Source: Gonatopus flavifemur
Lineage: Eukaryota > Arthropoda > Insecta > Hymenoptera > Dryinidae
Assembly: GCA_018340375.1 (NCBI GenBank)
Contig: JAFFJZ010000020.1
Location: 1,612,001-1,676,000, forward strand
Direction: 5' to 3'
Length of the DNA: 64,000 bases
Positions 43,221 to 54,932 of the stretch are shown piece by piece (position 1 is the first letter of the stretch; each line of letters opens with the position of its first letter). The translations under genes were made by a program, and so were the position numbers. Under the pieces are notes generated by a model. The model did not search any database and was not told the DNA's origin. It worked only from the letters and a program-made list of their open reading frames with translations.

Positions 43221-44252
43221 TAAGCAAAGTCACCTACATATTATTGAAATGCACCTGACGTGAGAATTTAGTTCACTGTTGCCGAATTCATAGTTGAACA
43301 TGAACTCAATTTATAAATCATAATTCATGATACAGTCTTTGATCATGAAAAAAGGAAAAAATATTCATTTTATAGTAATCGAGAGATAAAATCACATTTC
43401 CTTACAGACATTTATTTATCCACATTGAGATTGTTTTGAACAATTACCTCTTGAGATTTATCAATAGCAGCAATTGGACAAAATATCCCATGAGATGTTT
43501 CCTTTCAGAAAAAGTAAGTTATAATAGATTCTCTGGATTCTTTTGAAATATGAAGTATTCTAGTATACTGTCGACGTCTAAGATGACATCATTATGCCAT
43601 TTCACTTTCGGTAAATCTTGTTCAACTCATTATATTACATAACAATATTTATGATTTCTTGAATTGTGTGAAAGGGCTATAATTATTTCCTCTTCTTAGT
43701 AATCAAATGTCATCTCAAAGACATCATTTCCATCTTTACCATTTCAACTTTTCTGAAAATCAATTCTCTCAATTATTATAATGTGTACCTTATCTCAAAC
43801 TGAAAGTCAAACTAAAAACAATTCTCCGAATACAGTTTTATAAAGTATTTTGATTTCATATCCAGCATTGTAGACATTGAATATATCACACAATGAAACA
43901 ATCACAAGAAAGTTCATGAGAATCGCAACAGATGACAGTACAATGATTTTCCATTATTGACAATGTATTGGATCATTACAATTCTTCAAAAACTGATTGA
44001 CTTAAGAAATAAACGTGATGCCGTTATTGGCCCTTCAATGGAGAACAATGCATACTGAGTGTTATTACAGATCTTGTGATAGCCCAATATTATTGCAGAA
44101 TATATTTCGTAAAAATTTCGATTTGAAGACTTGAAGCAACGCATTGTGATCCTACATGATAAATTGATCTGTTTTCTTTTTTCCGTGGACTGAAACAGTA
44201 TGTGAAGATTGAATGACTCCTTGAGGAGCATTTGAAAAAATGGGTGAAATCC
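43221..44252. other. no gene seen
   Basis: AT-rich with only short frames. Confidence 0.5.
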
Positions 44253-45052
44253 CCCAAAAAAACTTCAAAAAAGTAAAAAAAACAAGGCCAAGTACATGAA
44301 AGAGTATTACAAAAGTATTTCAGTTTATTAAATTTGTTGATAAACTTTATTTTCCTTTCTCATATTATGTGATCAGCCAAAAAAAACATCAGAGGGAAAA
44401 AAAGATCTGAAATCACTATCAAGTACCAAGTACACTTGACTGCATAAATGCTGCTTGAATATATCAATTAATATGTTGAATAAATACCATGAGTCAACAA
44501 TACATAGATACCACCGATTTGCCATTCTCAAATCAATCTAAAGAAAACAGTCAATACAAATTCTTTTTCAATCATGACAATTTACCATCATGGGACACTT
44601 GGCGTGGCCGATTCCCTAGGTTTTTGAGTATCCAAGGTTTGCTTGAACCCAGCAATTGAGAAAACATCTGTATCAAACCAAAGCATTTATCGGCCACGCC
44701 GAGTGTCCGATGATGGTCAATTGTCATGATTGAAAAAGAATTTGTATTGGCTGTTTTCTTTAGATTGATTTGGGAATGGCAAATCGGTTATATCTATGTA
44801 TTGTTGACTCATGGTATTTATTCAACATATCAATTGATATATTCAAGCAGCATTTAGGCAGTCAAGTGTACTTGGTACTTGATAGTGATTTCAGATCTTT
44901 TTTTTTTCCTCTGATGTTTTTTTTTAGCTGATCACATAATATGAGAGAGGAAAATAAAGTTTATCAACAAAATTAATAAACTGAAATACTTCTGTAATAC
45001 TTTTTCATGTACTTGGCGTTGTTTTGTTTACTTTTTTGAAGTTTTTTTTGGG
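44253..45052. mobile_element. 800-bp foldback element
   Basis: Arms about 44253-44612 and 44685-45052 are near-perfect inverted copies around a ~70-bp loop. The ends are CCCAAAAAAACTTCAAAAAA. Near the loop both arms carry a motif like GACACTTGGCGTGGCCGAT. No ORF. A transcript would form a dsRNA stem of about 360 bp. The neighbouring mariner begins 8 bp beyond its right end. Confidence 0.75.
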
Positions 45053-45059
45053 TATATTA

Positions 45060-45966
45060 CTACTGTGGGCAAAAAGTAAGGTGAATTTGTTTGTAAAATG
45101 AAAAATCTTCATTTATTCTTCTACATCAATTTCATCCCCTTCAAAGTAATCCCCTCTCGATAAAATACACTTATGCCAACGTTTTTTCCAATCATCGAAA
45201 CATGCTAAATGGTCCCTTTCCGGTATAGCCATCAGCGCCTTCTTCGATTCAGCTTTCATCTCCTCAATCGACTCGAAACGCTTTCCCCGGAGTGGTCTCT
45301 TGAGTTTTGGGAATAGCCAGAAGTCACACGGAGCCAAATCAGGCGAATACGGTGATTGCGGAACGATATGCGTCGAATTTTTGGCGAAATGGTCACGAAG
45401 AACGAGTGCAGTATGAGACGGTGCATTATCGTGATGCAAAAACCAAGAGTTGTTGGCCCATAATTCTGGTCTTAATATCCTTCTGATATTCCAATCATAC
45501 CAGTAACAGTCAACCGACGATTTTTGAGCACTAATTCCTTCACTTGATCGACGTGTTGGTCATCTGTTGACGTCGATGGTCGTCCGGAGCGCTCCAAGTC
45601 ATCAACACGTTCTCGAACCTCTTTGAAGTCTTTGAACCACTTATAAACGTTTTTCTGCGACATGGTAGAATCACCAAAAGCCTTCCGCAACATCCTCAAA
45701 GTTTCCGCAGCCGAAATTTCATTCCGCAAACGAAATTTGATTGCACTTCTCTGCTCAATTAAATCAGACATTGTAAAAATCGAAAAATGCACTCATGGTC
45801 GTTTGGTAAACACAAGCGTAAATGTATTACTGATAATGACATTGACATGAAATTTGGCACAGATGTCATTAACAGTCCTGCCAACTTAAGAAAAAAAGAA
45901 CTTGCCTGAAATGTCAAGCCCGTAAAGTTTAAATTAAAAATTCACCTTACTTTTTGCCCACAGTAG
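45060..45966 (-). mobile_element. internally deleted mariner element (mar-2)
   Basis: 28-bp inverted repeats starting CTACTGTGGGCAAAAAGTAA at both ends. TA duplication at 45058-45059 and 45967-45968. At 907 bp it is about 0.4 kb short of full length. A different mariner lineage from mar-1, by its ends and protein. Confidence 0.9.
45113..45792 (-). pseudogene. mariner transposase with central deletion
   Basis: The N-terminal part (45792-45472) has the paired helix-turn-helix (IEQRSAIKFRLRNEISAAET, MSQKNVYKWFKDF, RSGRPSTST). It breaks after TVTGMIGISEG. The C-terminal part resumes in another frame at about 45475 with RPELWANNSWF. HHDNAPSH and YSPDLAPCDFWLFPK carry the second and third catalytic aspartates. 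The segment with the first aspartate (usually in a VDETW-like motif) is absent. A non-functional copy that could still be moved by a full-length relative. Confidence 0.9.
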
Positions 45967-45968
45967 TA

Positions 45969-46454
45969 TATCATAACCTTTGAGGAATCTTGCTGTATTG
46001 AGAAAAAATTTAGTATTTAATTCTCAAAACTGTTCTTGTGAATATTAATCTTACGATTTTCTTCATCAAGATGTAGTCTTACTAAAAAAAGCAACAAACC
46101 CATGATCTGAAGCTTGGAATAATTATTCTGATCAAATCCACGATAATCTCCAACAAAATATACTAAGAAGATCCTGGTGGAAAAATTTCACTGAAAATCA
46201 CTGAAATTTTCAGTACTTTCCAGTGAAGAGTTTCTCAGAGCATTTCAGAGGTGTTGATACCCATGTGGAAGTCGCCAGAGTGGTCAGAAGGTGCAGTACT
46301 GGCAAGATCGTATTTGCCGTAGTTCGGCAAACGCAACAATTTCCATGCAGGGTCATTACTGTTTCTCAACTGGCACCAGTCGTTGAACGAATTCCAAAAG
46401 GTATTGGTTCCCATAGATGGAACTCCACTGAGCAAACAAAGAACCTAGTTTTAG
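45969..46454. other. no gene seen
   Basis: Two short frames on opposite strands (46223-46468, 46235-46435) overlap each other. Neither is recognised. Confidence 0.4.
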
Positions 46455-46985
46455 GAAAACGGAACTGAGCCAGTATCGAACCAGGGTTGGTAACATTGTA
46501 CGGTAGGATAAAAATACAATATCGAGCCAGTGTTTATACAACATCGTCTCACTACGAAATCGGTCGTGGATTGGAGTTCGAATTAACTTTGTCGTGATAC
46601 CACTGTTTTAGTATGACAAGACCGCCCCAACACGGAACCAGAGTCGTTAACAATGCAACATAGCATGAAAATATGAGATTGTGCCAGTATTGATACAACA
46701 TTGTCCTATAGGACAATATTAGGACAATAATAGGTAGTATACTACGGAATCAGTGGTGAATCGTTGTTCTATCAAACTTCAAGATAGCTTGGCTGATCTG
46801 ACCAGACAAGACTATGTTAGTACTGAACCAGAGTTGATTACACTTCAGAGTACATAAAAATACGATATTCTAACAGTATCGATAGAATATTGCTTCACCA
46901 CGGAAGCGGTGATTGATCGAAGTTGAAATAAACTTTTTGGCGACACAACTGTTTCGATGTGACAAGACTGTCCCCCCGAGTAAAA
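46455..46985. repeat. degenerate tandem repeat, ~160-190-bp units
   Basis: A pattern of GGAACCAGAGTT…AACA…CAT…AAAATA…GTGCCAGTAT…GAT…ACAACATTG…GTG…TGTGACAAGAC recurs three times. It resumes at 48415-48760. Confidence 0.6.
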
Positions 46986-48030
46986 ATTTTTCCGGGTTCA
47001 GACCTGGGCCAGGTTTATAATCCCTACTTAAAATGTGGCCCTGGTTAAGACACCTGGATTGTCCCCAACTTGGGATGTTACGCTCTTGAATCTAGGCCCC
47101 GTGATGGTTCCCAAACTTGGCCCACATTAAGAATTCAATTCGAGCCAACTTAGGAAGTTCATTTTAGCCCATATGAATTTTCAAATCTCATCCTGTCATG
47201 GACCCCAGGATATTTGGGTGATATTCCTCAGATGAAAAACAAATGAATTTGCTCCAGTAAAATGTTCTTTGAGGGTTAGCTTTTGATAGATCTGTGCTTT
47301 ATGTAAAATTATTATCAAATCGGAAACAAATTAAAATTCCTATCCGCTCTTGTATGTAAATTTTCAGGAAAGTGATGAAAATACTTTTTCCAGTCAGCCA
47401 AAGGCGTATCAAATTTTTGGAATTTCAATTTCGAGCTCATAGGTTGTTTGAAATTCGTTTCAATTGTTATAACCTGGAAACTAAGAGCACTGGAAGAATA
47501 ACTTTCAAAAACATAGAAATCAAGATACGTTTCAAGTCATTCAGTGTCAGAGATTTCCCTAGTAGGAATAAAAGACAATACAATTTTGACCCAACAACAT
47601 TGAGCATGCCCCGAATGTACATCAGCTTTGATTTCCACTCAAGAGGATACGAGAATTACAATCCGAAGTATTTGGTGAAAATCCTGTCGACTATTTTGAA
47701 ATACTCTATAGACAATTCTACCAACGTTAATATGAAGTATTCCGTTGTTGCATGTATATAGGTTAATGACACCAAAAAAAAGTATTTTTTCGTTATTACC
47801 TCCTCCCATTGTTAAGAAAAAACTTTCGATACACAAAATAATGAAATAAAATTTAAACCAGACAGGATTTTGACCCGGATCTGACAGGTTCTGTTTGGCT
47901 CTGTCTGGCAGTTCCATGAGTGTTCAAACTAATGTACAAACCAACCAATTTCAGACAAACCTGTCAGATCTGGGTCAAAATGTTGTCCGGTTCTGTCAGA
48001 TATTTTTAATAAGGGAAACAATGATAGTCA
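46986..48030. other. unassigned stretch between repeat blocks, with one short ORF
   Basis: Contains a 129-codon open frame at 47372-47761 (plus) that is basic and Phe/Ile-rich, unlike any family I know. An inverted repeat pairs 47862-47893 with 47959-47990 (TTTTGACCCGGATCTGACAG type). Because the tandem repeat continues on both sides, this whole stretch may be an insertion. Confidence 0.35.
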
Positions 48031-48300
48031 ACCCAGGGCTTCTATAGGGTGTGGCTGGACATGCTCAAATTACAATACCTGGGCGAGAAAATGGTGGCCC
48101 GCCCAGGGCCTCTATGGGGTGTGGCTAGGCATGCCTAAATTACAATACTTGGGCTAGACAGTGGTGGCCCACGCAGGGCCTCTATGTGACTGGGCGTGCT
48201 CAAATTACAATAACTGGACGAGACAATGGTGGCTTGCCCAAGGCCTATATGAACTGTGGGTGGGCATCCCCAGATTAATGTATCCAGGGAGAACACTAGC
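48031..48300. repeat. minisatellite, ~65-70-bp unit, about 4 copies
   Basis: GCCCAGGGCCTCTATGGGGT…GGGC(A/G)TGC(T/C)(C/T)AAATTACAATA recurs near 48030, 48100, 48170 and 48235. Confidence 0.7.
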
Positions 48301-48414
48301 ATACCCAACTGAGGCCCACATGGGCCGTGGGTGGGAAACTCATATATTGGATGCCCAAGTTATACTCTTACGGGGCCCGGACATACTTTAGGATGCCCAG
48401 GATTGATTTCCGCA

Positions 48415-48760
48415 CGGGCCAGTAAAGAATCAGAGTCGATAACAATGCAACATAGCATGGAAATACGAGATTGTGTCCGTACTGATACGACATTTTCCCA
48501 CTACGGAATAGGTGGTGAACCGTTGTTCTATCCAACTTGAAGGTAACAGGGCTGCTTTGACGAGACGATACAACACCAATATTATAATACAACGCAACGT
48601 TGAAATCAACTTTGTCGCGATACCAATGTTTTGGTGTGACAAGACTGCCCCAGTGCGGAATCAGAGTTCATACAAAGGTAGAGCACAATAAAAACATGAT
48701 ACTGTGCCAGTATCGATAGAACTTTATTTGACTTCTGACTCGGTGGTAGATCGTAGTACT
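48415..48760. repeat. continuation of the 46455-46985 tandem repeat
   Basis: Two further units with AATCAGAGT, AACAATGCAACATAGCATG and GTGACAAGACTGCCCCA. Confidence 0.6.
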
Positions 48761-48977
48761 TCAATGCAATCCTCACAATGAATGGCAATTCGAGTCATCC
48801 GTCGTTAACTCTCAGATTGGCTGATGTGATAGGGACTCGGTTTCCCACTCCCAGGACCAGGGTTCAATCCTCAATGGATGAACTCTCGAGAAGTCATTTG
48901 CAAAGTGCCCTTCTTTGATAATGGTAATCAGAAATATACATTTGTAAGATTCCGGTAAAATAATCTCATCATATTAA

Positions 48978-49070
48978 CGGGACACTAGCGTCGGTAACGG
49001 ACCTCTCTTTCTATCATATGATTCTGTCCCTTTCTAACCAATGACGTGAATTACCGACGCTTGTGTCCCG
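48978..49070. mobile_element. 93-bp MITE flanked by TTAA
   Basis: Ends CGGGACACTAGCGTCGGTAA and (inverted) CGGGACACAAGCGTCGGTAA. TTAA at 48974-48977 and 49071-49074. A TTAA duplication suggests piggyBac-type transposition, but the end sequence is not a typical piggyBac terminus. Confidence 0.65.
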
Positions 49071-49265
49071 TTAATTTGTGTTTAATAGCTGAAATTTGAT
49101 AAACGGGTAACTTCTGTTACCGGTACTGTGTCAGTATTGGGTCGGAATCGAATTTCCACATAGAATGTCATCACTTTGGCTTCCCATTGCTCATTCAGTT
49201 CTGGCAAAATCACTTGTCCTTTCGAGATGCCAGAGGTCCGCCATGGATGGCCAGAATAAAACATA

Positions 49266-49467
49266 CAGGGCCGGCGGTTCACGTGTGTAGTATAGGTAGC
49301 ACTACCCACTCGGATATATCTGAGTGGGTAAATTACCCACTCGAAATTTTCAAGCATTATTCCTTCATATAAGTACATTGTGAAAAATTATTTGGCATTA
49401 ACCCCCCCCCCCCCTCCCCCATCCAAACTCGCTATCCACTCTGAAAAAAAGTCTGACGCCGGCCCTG
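49266..49467. mobile_element. hAT MITE with CAGGGCCGGCG ends
   Basis: Starts CAGGGCCGGCGG and ends CGCCGGCCCTG, the standard hAT terminus, shared with the element at 63484. Flanking octamers AAAACATA and AAAGCATC are imperfectly alike. Includes a poly-C run at ~49400-49413. Confidence 0.75.
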
Positions 49468-49520
49468 AAAGCATCAGAACCGCCAGCCCAACTGGCTCTG
49501 TAATGGTAAGTGGGAAACGC

Positions 49521-49636
49521 CAATACCCACATAGCACAAATGTCTCAGTAATATCTCCAGAATATTCTGGTGACATTGTAATATTGTCAGAATATTCTGG
49601 AGATATTACTGAGACATTTGTGCTATATGGGTATTG
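49521..49636. repeat. near-perfect 49-bp hairpin
   Basis: Arms 49521-49569 and 49588-49636 pair with a single mismatch around an 18-base loop. No coding sense. Could be a tiny MITE or a small-RNA source. Confidence 0.75.
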
Positions 49637-49639
49637 CTG

Positions 49640-50640
49640 AATTCTACAAACTACTCCCGTCAGATTCGAAATGCCAGTACTGCAAAATTTGAAATTCCAA
49701 TATCCACAAAATTGAAACCCCGATAATGGTCCTCATGTGAGTCATTGTTATCACTTCGTCCATTTTTCTGGACTGGTAGAACAACTGGTGACTTCGAAAT
49801 TGCCAGTGCTGGCAACAATTTCCACATGGGTAGTTTCTCAAAGAGTCTCGGTGATTTTCAGGAGAATTCACAGTTTTCCAGAGATATTTATATACATTTA
49901 CAAAAAATGTCAGTGGGAAAACGTGCCCGATAAGTGAGAGTTTTTCAGAATTTTTCGTAGATTTTAAGAGCTTTTCAAAATTTTTCATAGTTTGAAAACA
50001 TTTTCATAGGTTTTCAGAGTTTTTCAGATTCTTTGAGGTTTCTCAGTGTTTTTCAAAGTTTTCAGTGAAATTCAGAGAATTTTCAGAGATTTTCAGAGAA
50101 ACTTTCTCACCAGAGGAGATATACATTAAATATTGGTTTGTTGAGTTTTGTAAAACTCACTAAGTATCCTTTATGAATTGCAAAAACCAAGTGCATGAAT
50201 ATTCGTAATTCACAAATTGTATATTAGAGAGGTTGTTATTTTGTTACAAATAATCCATGAAATCTCATTGACGAATGGGAAAATTAATAGGTTTCAATGA
50301 AATTCGATGATATTCAATCAGAAATTTCACCATTTGTAAGAGGATTCAAAAGAATATCTCCACCTGGATAAAGAAAAAAATTCCGGGTCACAAATCCACT
50401 GTCAATATTCAAATATACTAATTATTGAACATTGAAGAATTTTTAAGTCAAATTATGAGAATGATTGTGAAGAACAGTATCTGCCTAGAACATGATAAGA
50501 ATTTATCACATACGAATTTAAACACAAGTAATCCGCGATTGCTTGATACATTCCTAGAAAATGAATATCGGAATATTACCATGTGATGTTAGACTTCACG
50601 TGGTAGAAATATATTATACAGAATATTCCATTTTTCATTA
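49640..50640. other. low-complexity DNA, no gene
   Basis: Many TTTTCAGAG and TTTTCATAG repeats at 49950-50110, then AT-rich sequence. Confidence 0.5.
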
Positions 50641-50787
50641 GATTATATGCATTTTTCACATGCCGCGTATATGTTTCACACGTCATGTGCTGTACGGGCG
50701 GGTACATGCAGAAACCATGTATGTAACCGGATCGATTCAAAAAATCCACTCGTGTCAATCATGCATGTATAAGCCATGTGGGGCAAA
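50640..50787. repeat. CATG-rich repeat flanking TE-X (left)
   Basis: Dense CATGTATG/CATGCATG words and CACTCGTGTCAATCATG. Matched beyond the right end of TE-X at 57128-57300 in direct orientation, so TE-X appears to sit in this repeat. Confidence 0.45.
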
Positions 50788-51512
50788 ATTTCTCAAGCGT
50801 ACCAGCTCAAAATTTTTACCTCCCCAATCTTTCTGGAATTTCACTAAAATGTAGTACTAGTTAGTGACTTTTAATCCTATGAAGGATTTTGCTCTGGTAC
50901 CTCTGGTTATCAAACTGCAGGGGTAAAAAATTCACAGATTTCGGTTAATCAGCTCTTTTGAATATATAATGTCTTAAATTACATTTTTTTAAAAAATCAT
51001 TTTCGATATTGTTTTTCGTAGCTCTTTTTCTGTTCTTCACAATGGAGTAATCTGTTTTTGTGAGAAAAAATTTTTTCCAACAAATCTAACGAGTTCAAAG
51101 TTATTTTGGCATTTTTTTTCAATTTCGACAATTTTGAAAATTCTTCAAGTTAGCTCATCTGAAAGCTGAATTCTTCAGCTTTGAAATCGTGTAGGAGAAA
51201 TTGTGGGAAGAAAATTTTATCTGGCATTGGCAACGGTTTGAAGCGCGCGTGTCGCATATTCCTATTATCACTGATACGGTCCGTCATACCATTGACGCGG
51301 AATACAAGTGAAACGAACTGTTTTTCAATAAAATATGATTTTTTAATCATGCCAATGATTTGATACAATTTTACCGTACCCTTATATCATCAAACTTTAT
51401 CAATAACAGCTTTTGAAATTATGAAACATAATCATGAATAAATACACATAATATAATAAATATGTAATAATTCTGCTCGAAGCAATATATTTAGCGCAAT
51501 TTCTTATTCGTA

Positions 51513-53562
51513 TTAATTTTTTTCTTGAATTTTCATCTTTGGGAAAACATCTACATTCAATGATGACGAAAATACTCGTGAATGCAAAGTCATGTTCGAA
51601 GTGGGCATGAAACAATGATATTTGAGCGTTCCTGGGATTGTTTTTGCAGTTTCGAAGCGAGTTTTGAGCTTTTTAGCAGTGATTTCATGTTTTTTCTTCG
51701 AACTAAAAAAAACAACAGTTTCTGATAGATTTCTCTTCGCCCATTCGTAAAGCGCATCAGGATTCAAAATTTGCTGCTTAGACCTCGCTTGAAGACTCGC
51801 TCGAACTGCTAGTCGTTTCAGATTACCACCGATACCGTCACAAGGCCCTTTTCCATGAGCAGTTGCATGGAAATGCCATTCAGCTGCTATTGCAAAATCT
51901 TTGTAATGATACAAAAGATTTTTGAAATTATATCTATTCTTGAAGTGCTGAGATGCTCCATCCGTAAAATAGAAAATTTTTCTTGGTTGAAAATGCTCTT
52001 TCAGGTACGCTATTATAATTTTTTCGAATTCGTACACAGCGATTGTATCATGATTCAAATTACCAGATAGAATAGCAATGCTCCGATGACTGAGTTCGTT
52101 CCCTTGTTTGTAATAAATGACAGTGGTGAAAATTGTCGTTTGGTCGTTGTTCCAGTGGAAACCCTGTGCAGCATTCTGGGCTACAAATGCATAATTTTCC
52201 GCGAAATCGCATAAAACTAAAAATTCTCCTTCTTGTAAATTATCCTTCAAATTTCTCAGAAAAGATGACTGCTGTTTCGCAACGAATGAATGGAATTTGA
52301 GTTTTGAAAGACAGCGAGGAAGTTCTTCTAAAAAATCTTCCGCATCTGCAACTTCAGTACGCAAAGTGCTACGATCAGTCTGTTGCCAAATTTGATATTC
52401 GAGTTCTTCGATACAATTGTCTTCGAAAACTGTTTGTAAAAGATTCTGGAAACCCTCTTTGCCAGGACATAATAAACATTCATCGAGATAACATTCAACA
52501 CATGGATTCTGACATAAAAGCATTTTAAGAGCATCATGATAAGTGGCGATTGGATTATTCGTACCGGGTGTTAATTTTGGAATATCTATCGCATCAAGCA
52601 ATCAATTGACATTCTCTTGATGGACACAAACGCAAACAGTATGCGTCCCACTAGCACCAGCGAGTACGCAATTACGAGGTCTAAGCTGCGAGAATGTAGA
52701 GAGACTGACCGGAACAGTAGGATTCTGATCTTTGAAAGCAAAATATAATTCTGAAAGATTGCACAGAATCAATCTCTTTTGTACGTGCTCTCGTGATCCG
52801 TCTTCTTCTTTAACTGAAACAAAATTTGTCATGCCCGGCATTATACGATTATTTTCGTCATCATTATAGAAACTTATGATCTTATTTTGTATTTCAAAAG
52901 CTAAAGCATGACCCTTCCTTGGAGATGGTGACGTTAAAATACCATTTTCTTTTACCAATTCGATAGCTTTCCTAGCTTGGCGTTCAGAAGTCTCAAACTC
53001 GTCAGCAAGTCCCTTCCGACCCCAGGATTTTGGCGCAAGCGTGAGGAGTAATACTTTTTCCAAAGCACTCGAGGAAGTTTCATATTTCTGCTCAATTTGA
53101 TCAAGAACCTCCATAGCCGATTCATGTTCCTCAATATTACAATCTCTTGGTTTCTTCTCTAATGGCTGGGAATCATCGTCATTACCATGTTCATCAATAC
53201 CATCATCATCGTCATCCTGAATTATGTGAAACATATCGTAGTAATTAATTGTAATTCACATAAATGTATTATTCATTTTCAGTGATGTACAAATTGTCTT
53301 TTTAGCAATTGAAAATATGATATCAATACCTCGAGTGAAACATGGCCGAACGAATCATCTTGTGCATCAATTGGAGGCTTCTCCCCAGAACAAGTAGCAG
53401 CTTTTTTTCTACATAACCCACACACTTTCGCGCCGGGGAGATACTGGGAAACTTTTTTTGTAGATTTGGAGAAATAGTTCTCAAATCTCTTGATTTCAAT
53501 TTGTGATGGATTTTGTGCAAAGGGTTACAACAACGCTCAACGAAAGTTTGAGTTGCAGACAT
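51513..53562 (-). pseudogene. TE-X transposase-like protein, two exons, one frameshift and one TGA
   Basis: Resembles uncharacterised transposon proteins I recall from insects, especially aphids. Exon 1 (53562-53330) has a cysteine-rich N-terminus (CCNPLHKIHHKLKSRDLRTI, then VCGLCRKK) and a one-base deletion near 53430. A GT-AG intron (53329-53217, 113 bp) joins in phase to exon 2 (53216-51513), which starts with an Asp-rich stretch. Later motifs: WGRKGLADEFETSERQARKA (HTH-like), LVLCDFAENYAF, FTDGASQHFKNR and HGKGPCDGIGG. The conserved Asp residues suggest a nuclease core, but this is inference. A TGA at 52602-52604 breaks exon 2 in frame. About 640 codons in all. Confidence 0.6.
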
Positions 53563-53849
53563 TTTTGAGAATCAAGAAATGTTGTGTCAATAATGCTGTA
53601 TTTCATCTATTAATTGAATTGCCTACAAACAAACACAATCAAACAGTTGGAAAAGAAAAAATTGATTTTCATCACGAATTGCGAATCATATTTAGAATTG
53701 AAACAATTTTACTTACAATTCAAGATCGTGTCATGTGATGCGATTTTTCGTGTGACATCAAGTTGTATGAAGTATGCGTATGAACAAGGAAAAACAAATG
53801 AACATCGTCGATACGTTTGATGTATCGAAGATGTTTACAGAATTCCAAT

Positions 53850-53990
53850 TGTTCATCGAATTGAGAAAAATCGATCACAAATTCAAATGAATAGATTTGA
53901 GAACTATTTTTCCGAGTCTACAACAAAAGTTTCCCAACATTCTTCCCGATGCAGAAGTGTGTGGGTTATGCAGGAAAGAAGCTAGTGTAT
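53850..53990 (+). pseudogene. inverted fragment of TE-X exon 1
   Basis: Encodes RTIFPSLQQKFPNILPDAEV and CGLCRKEAS, aligned with exon 1 on the minus strand at 53400-53490 but without its one-base deletion. Then jumps into the right inverted repeat. Suggests an internally deleted TE-X copy fused in opposite orientation. Confidence 0.65.
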
Positions 53991-54932
53991 TTTATAGAGA
54001 GCAGAATTATTCCATATTTATTATATTATGTATATTTATTCATTATTATGTTCCATAATTTCAAGAGCTGTTATTGATGAAGTTTGATGATATAAGGGTA
54101 CGGTAGAATTGTATGAAATCATTGGCATGATTAAAAAATCATATTTTATTGAAAAACAGTTCGTTTCACTTGTATTCCGCGTCAATGGTATGACGAACCG
54201 TATCAGGAGATAATAGGAATATGCGACACGCGCGCTTCAAACCGTTGCCAATGCCAGATAAAATTTTCTCCCCACAATTTCTCCTACACGATTTTAAAGC
54301 TGAAGAATCCAGCTTTCAGATGAGCTAACTTGAAGAATTTTCAAAATTGTCGAAATTGAAAAAAATGCCAAAATAACTTTGAACTCGTTAAATTTGTTGG
54401 AAAAAATTTTTTCTCACAAAAACAGATTACTCCATTGTAAAGAACAGGAAAAAGCTACGAAAAACAATATCGAAAATGATTTTTAAAGAAAATGTAATTT
54501 AAGAAATTATATCTTCAAAAGAGCTGATTAAACGAAATCTGTGAATTTTGGACCCCTGCAGTTTGATAACCAGAGGTACCAGAGCAAAATCCTTTATAGG
54601 ATTAAAAGTCACTAACTAGTAGGGTGGGCCGAAAAGCCAAAATTTTTGAAATCCGGAACGTAATAGTGCGGAAAATACGGTCTGGAGGAACAGAAATTGA
54701 ATGAAAAAAAGACCATTCAAATCGGTCAACATTTGACCCTCGCGCATCGAGCTTGAAGTTTTTCAGTGTCTACAATATTTAGCGAATGCAATATATTTAG
54801 TCGGAAAAATTCATATTTCACTATTTAGTATGAGGAAATAATTGTTGAGTATATAAAAGAGTTTGCAATCCCTCATAACTCCGCAGGAAAGCTTCAGATG
54901 AAAAAATGCCGGAGGAAAAATCGAATGGATTG

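Noticed and set aside
49380..49640. 86-codon ORF across the poly-C run and hairpin
   Set aside because: Spans the end of a MITE and a perfect hairpin; the peptide is a product of symmetry.
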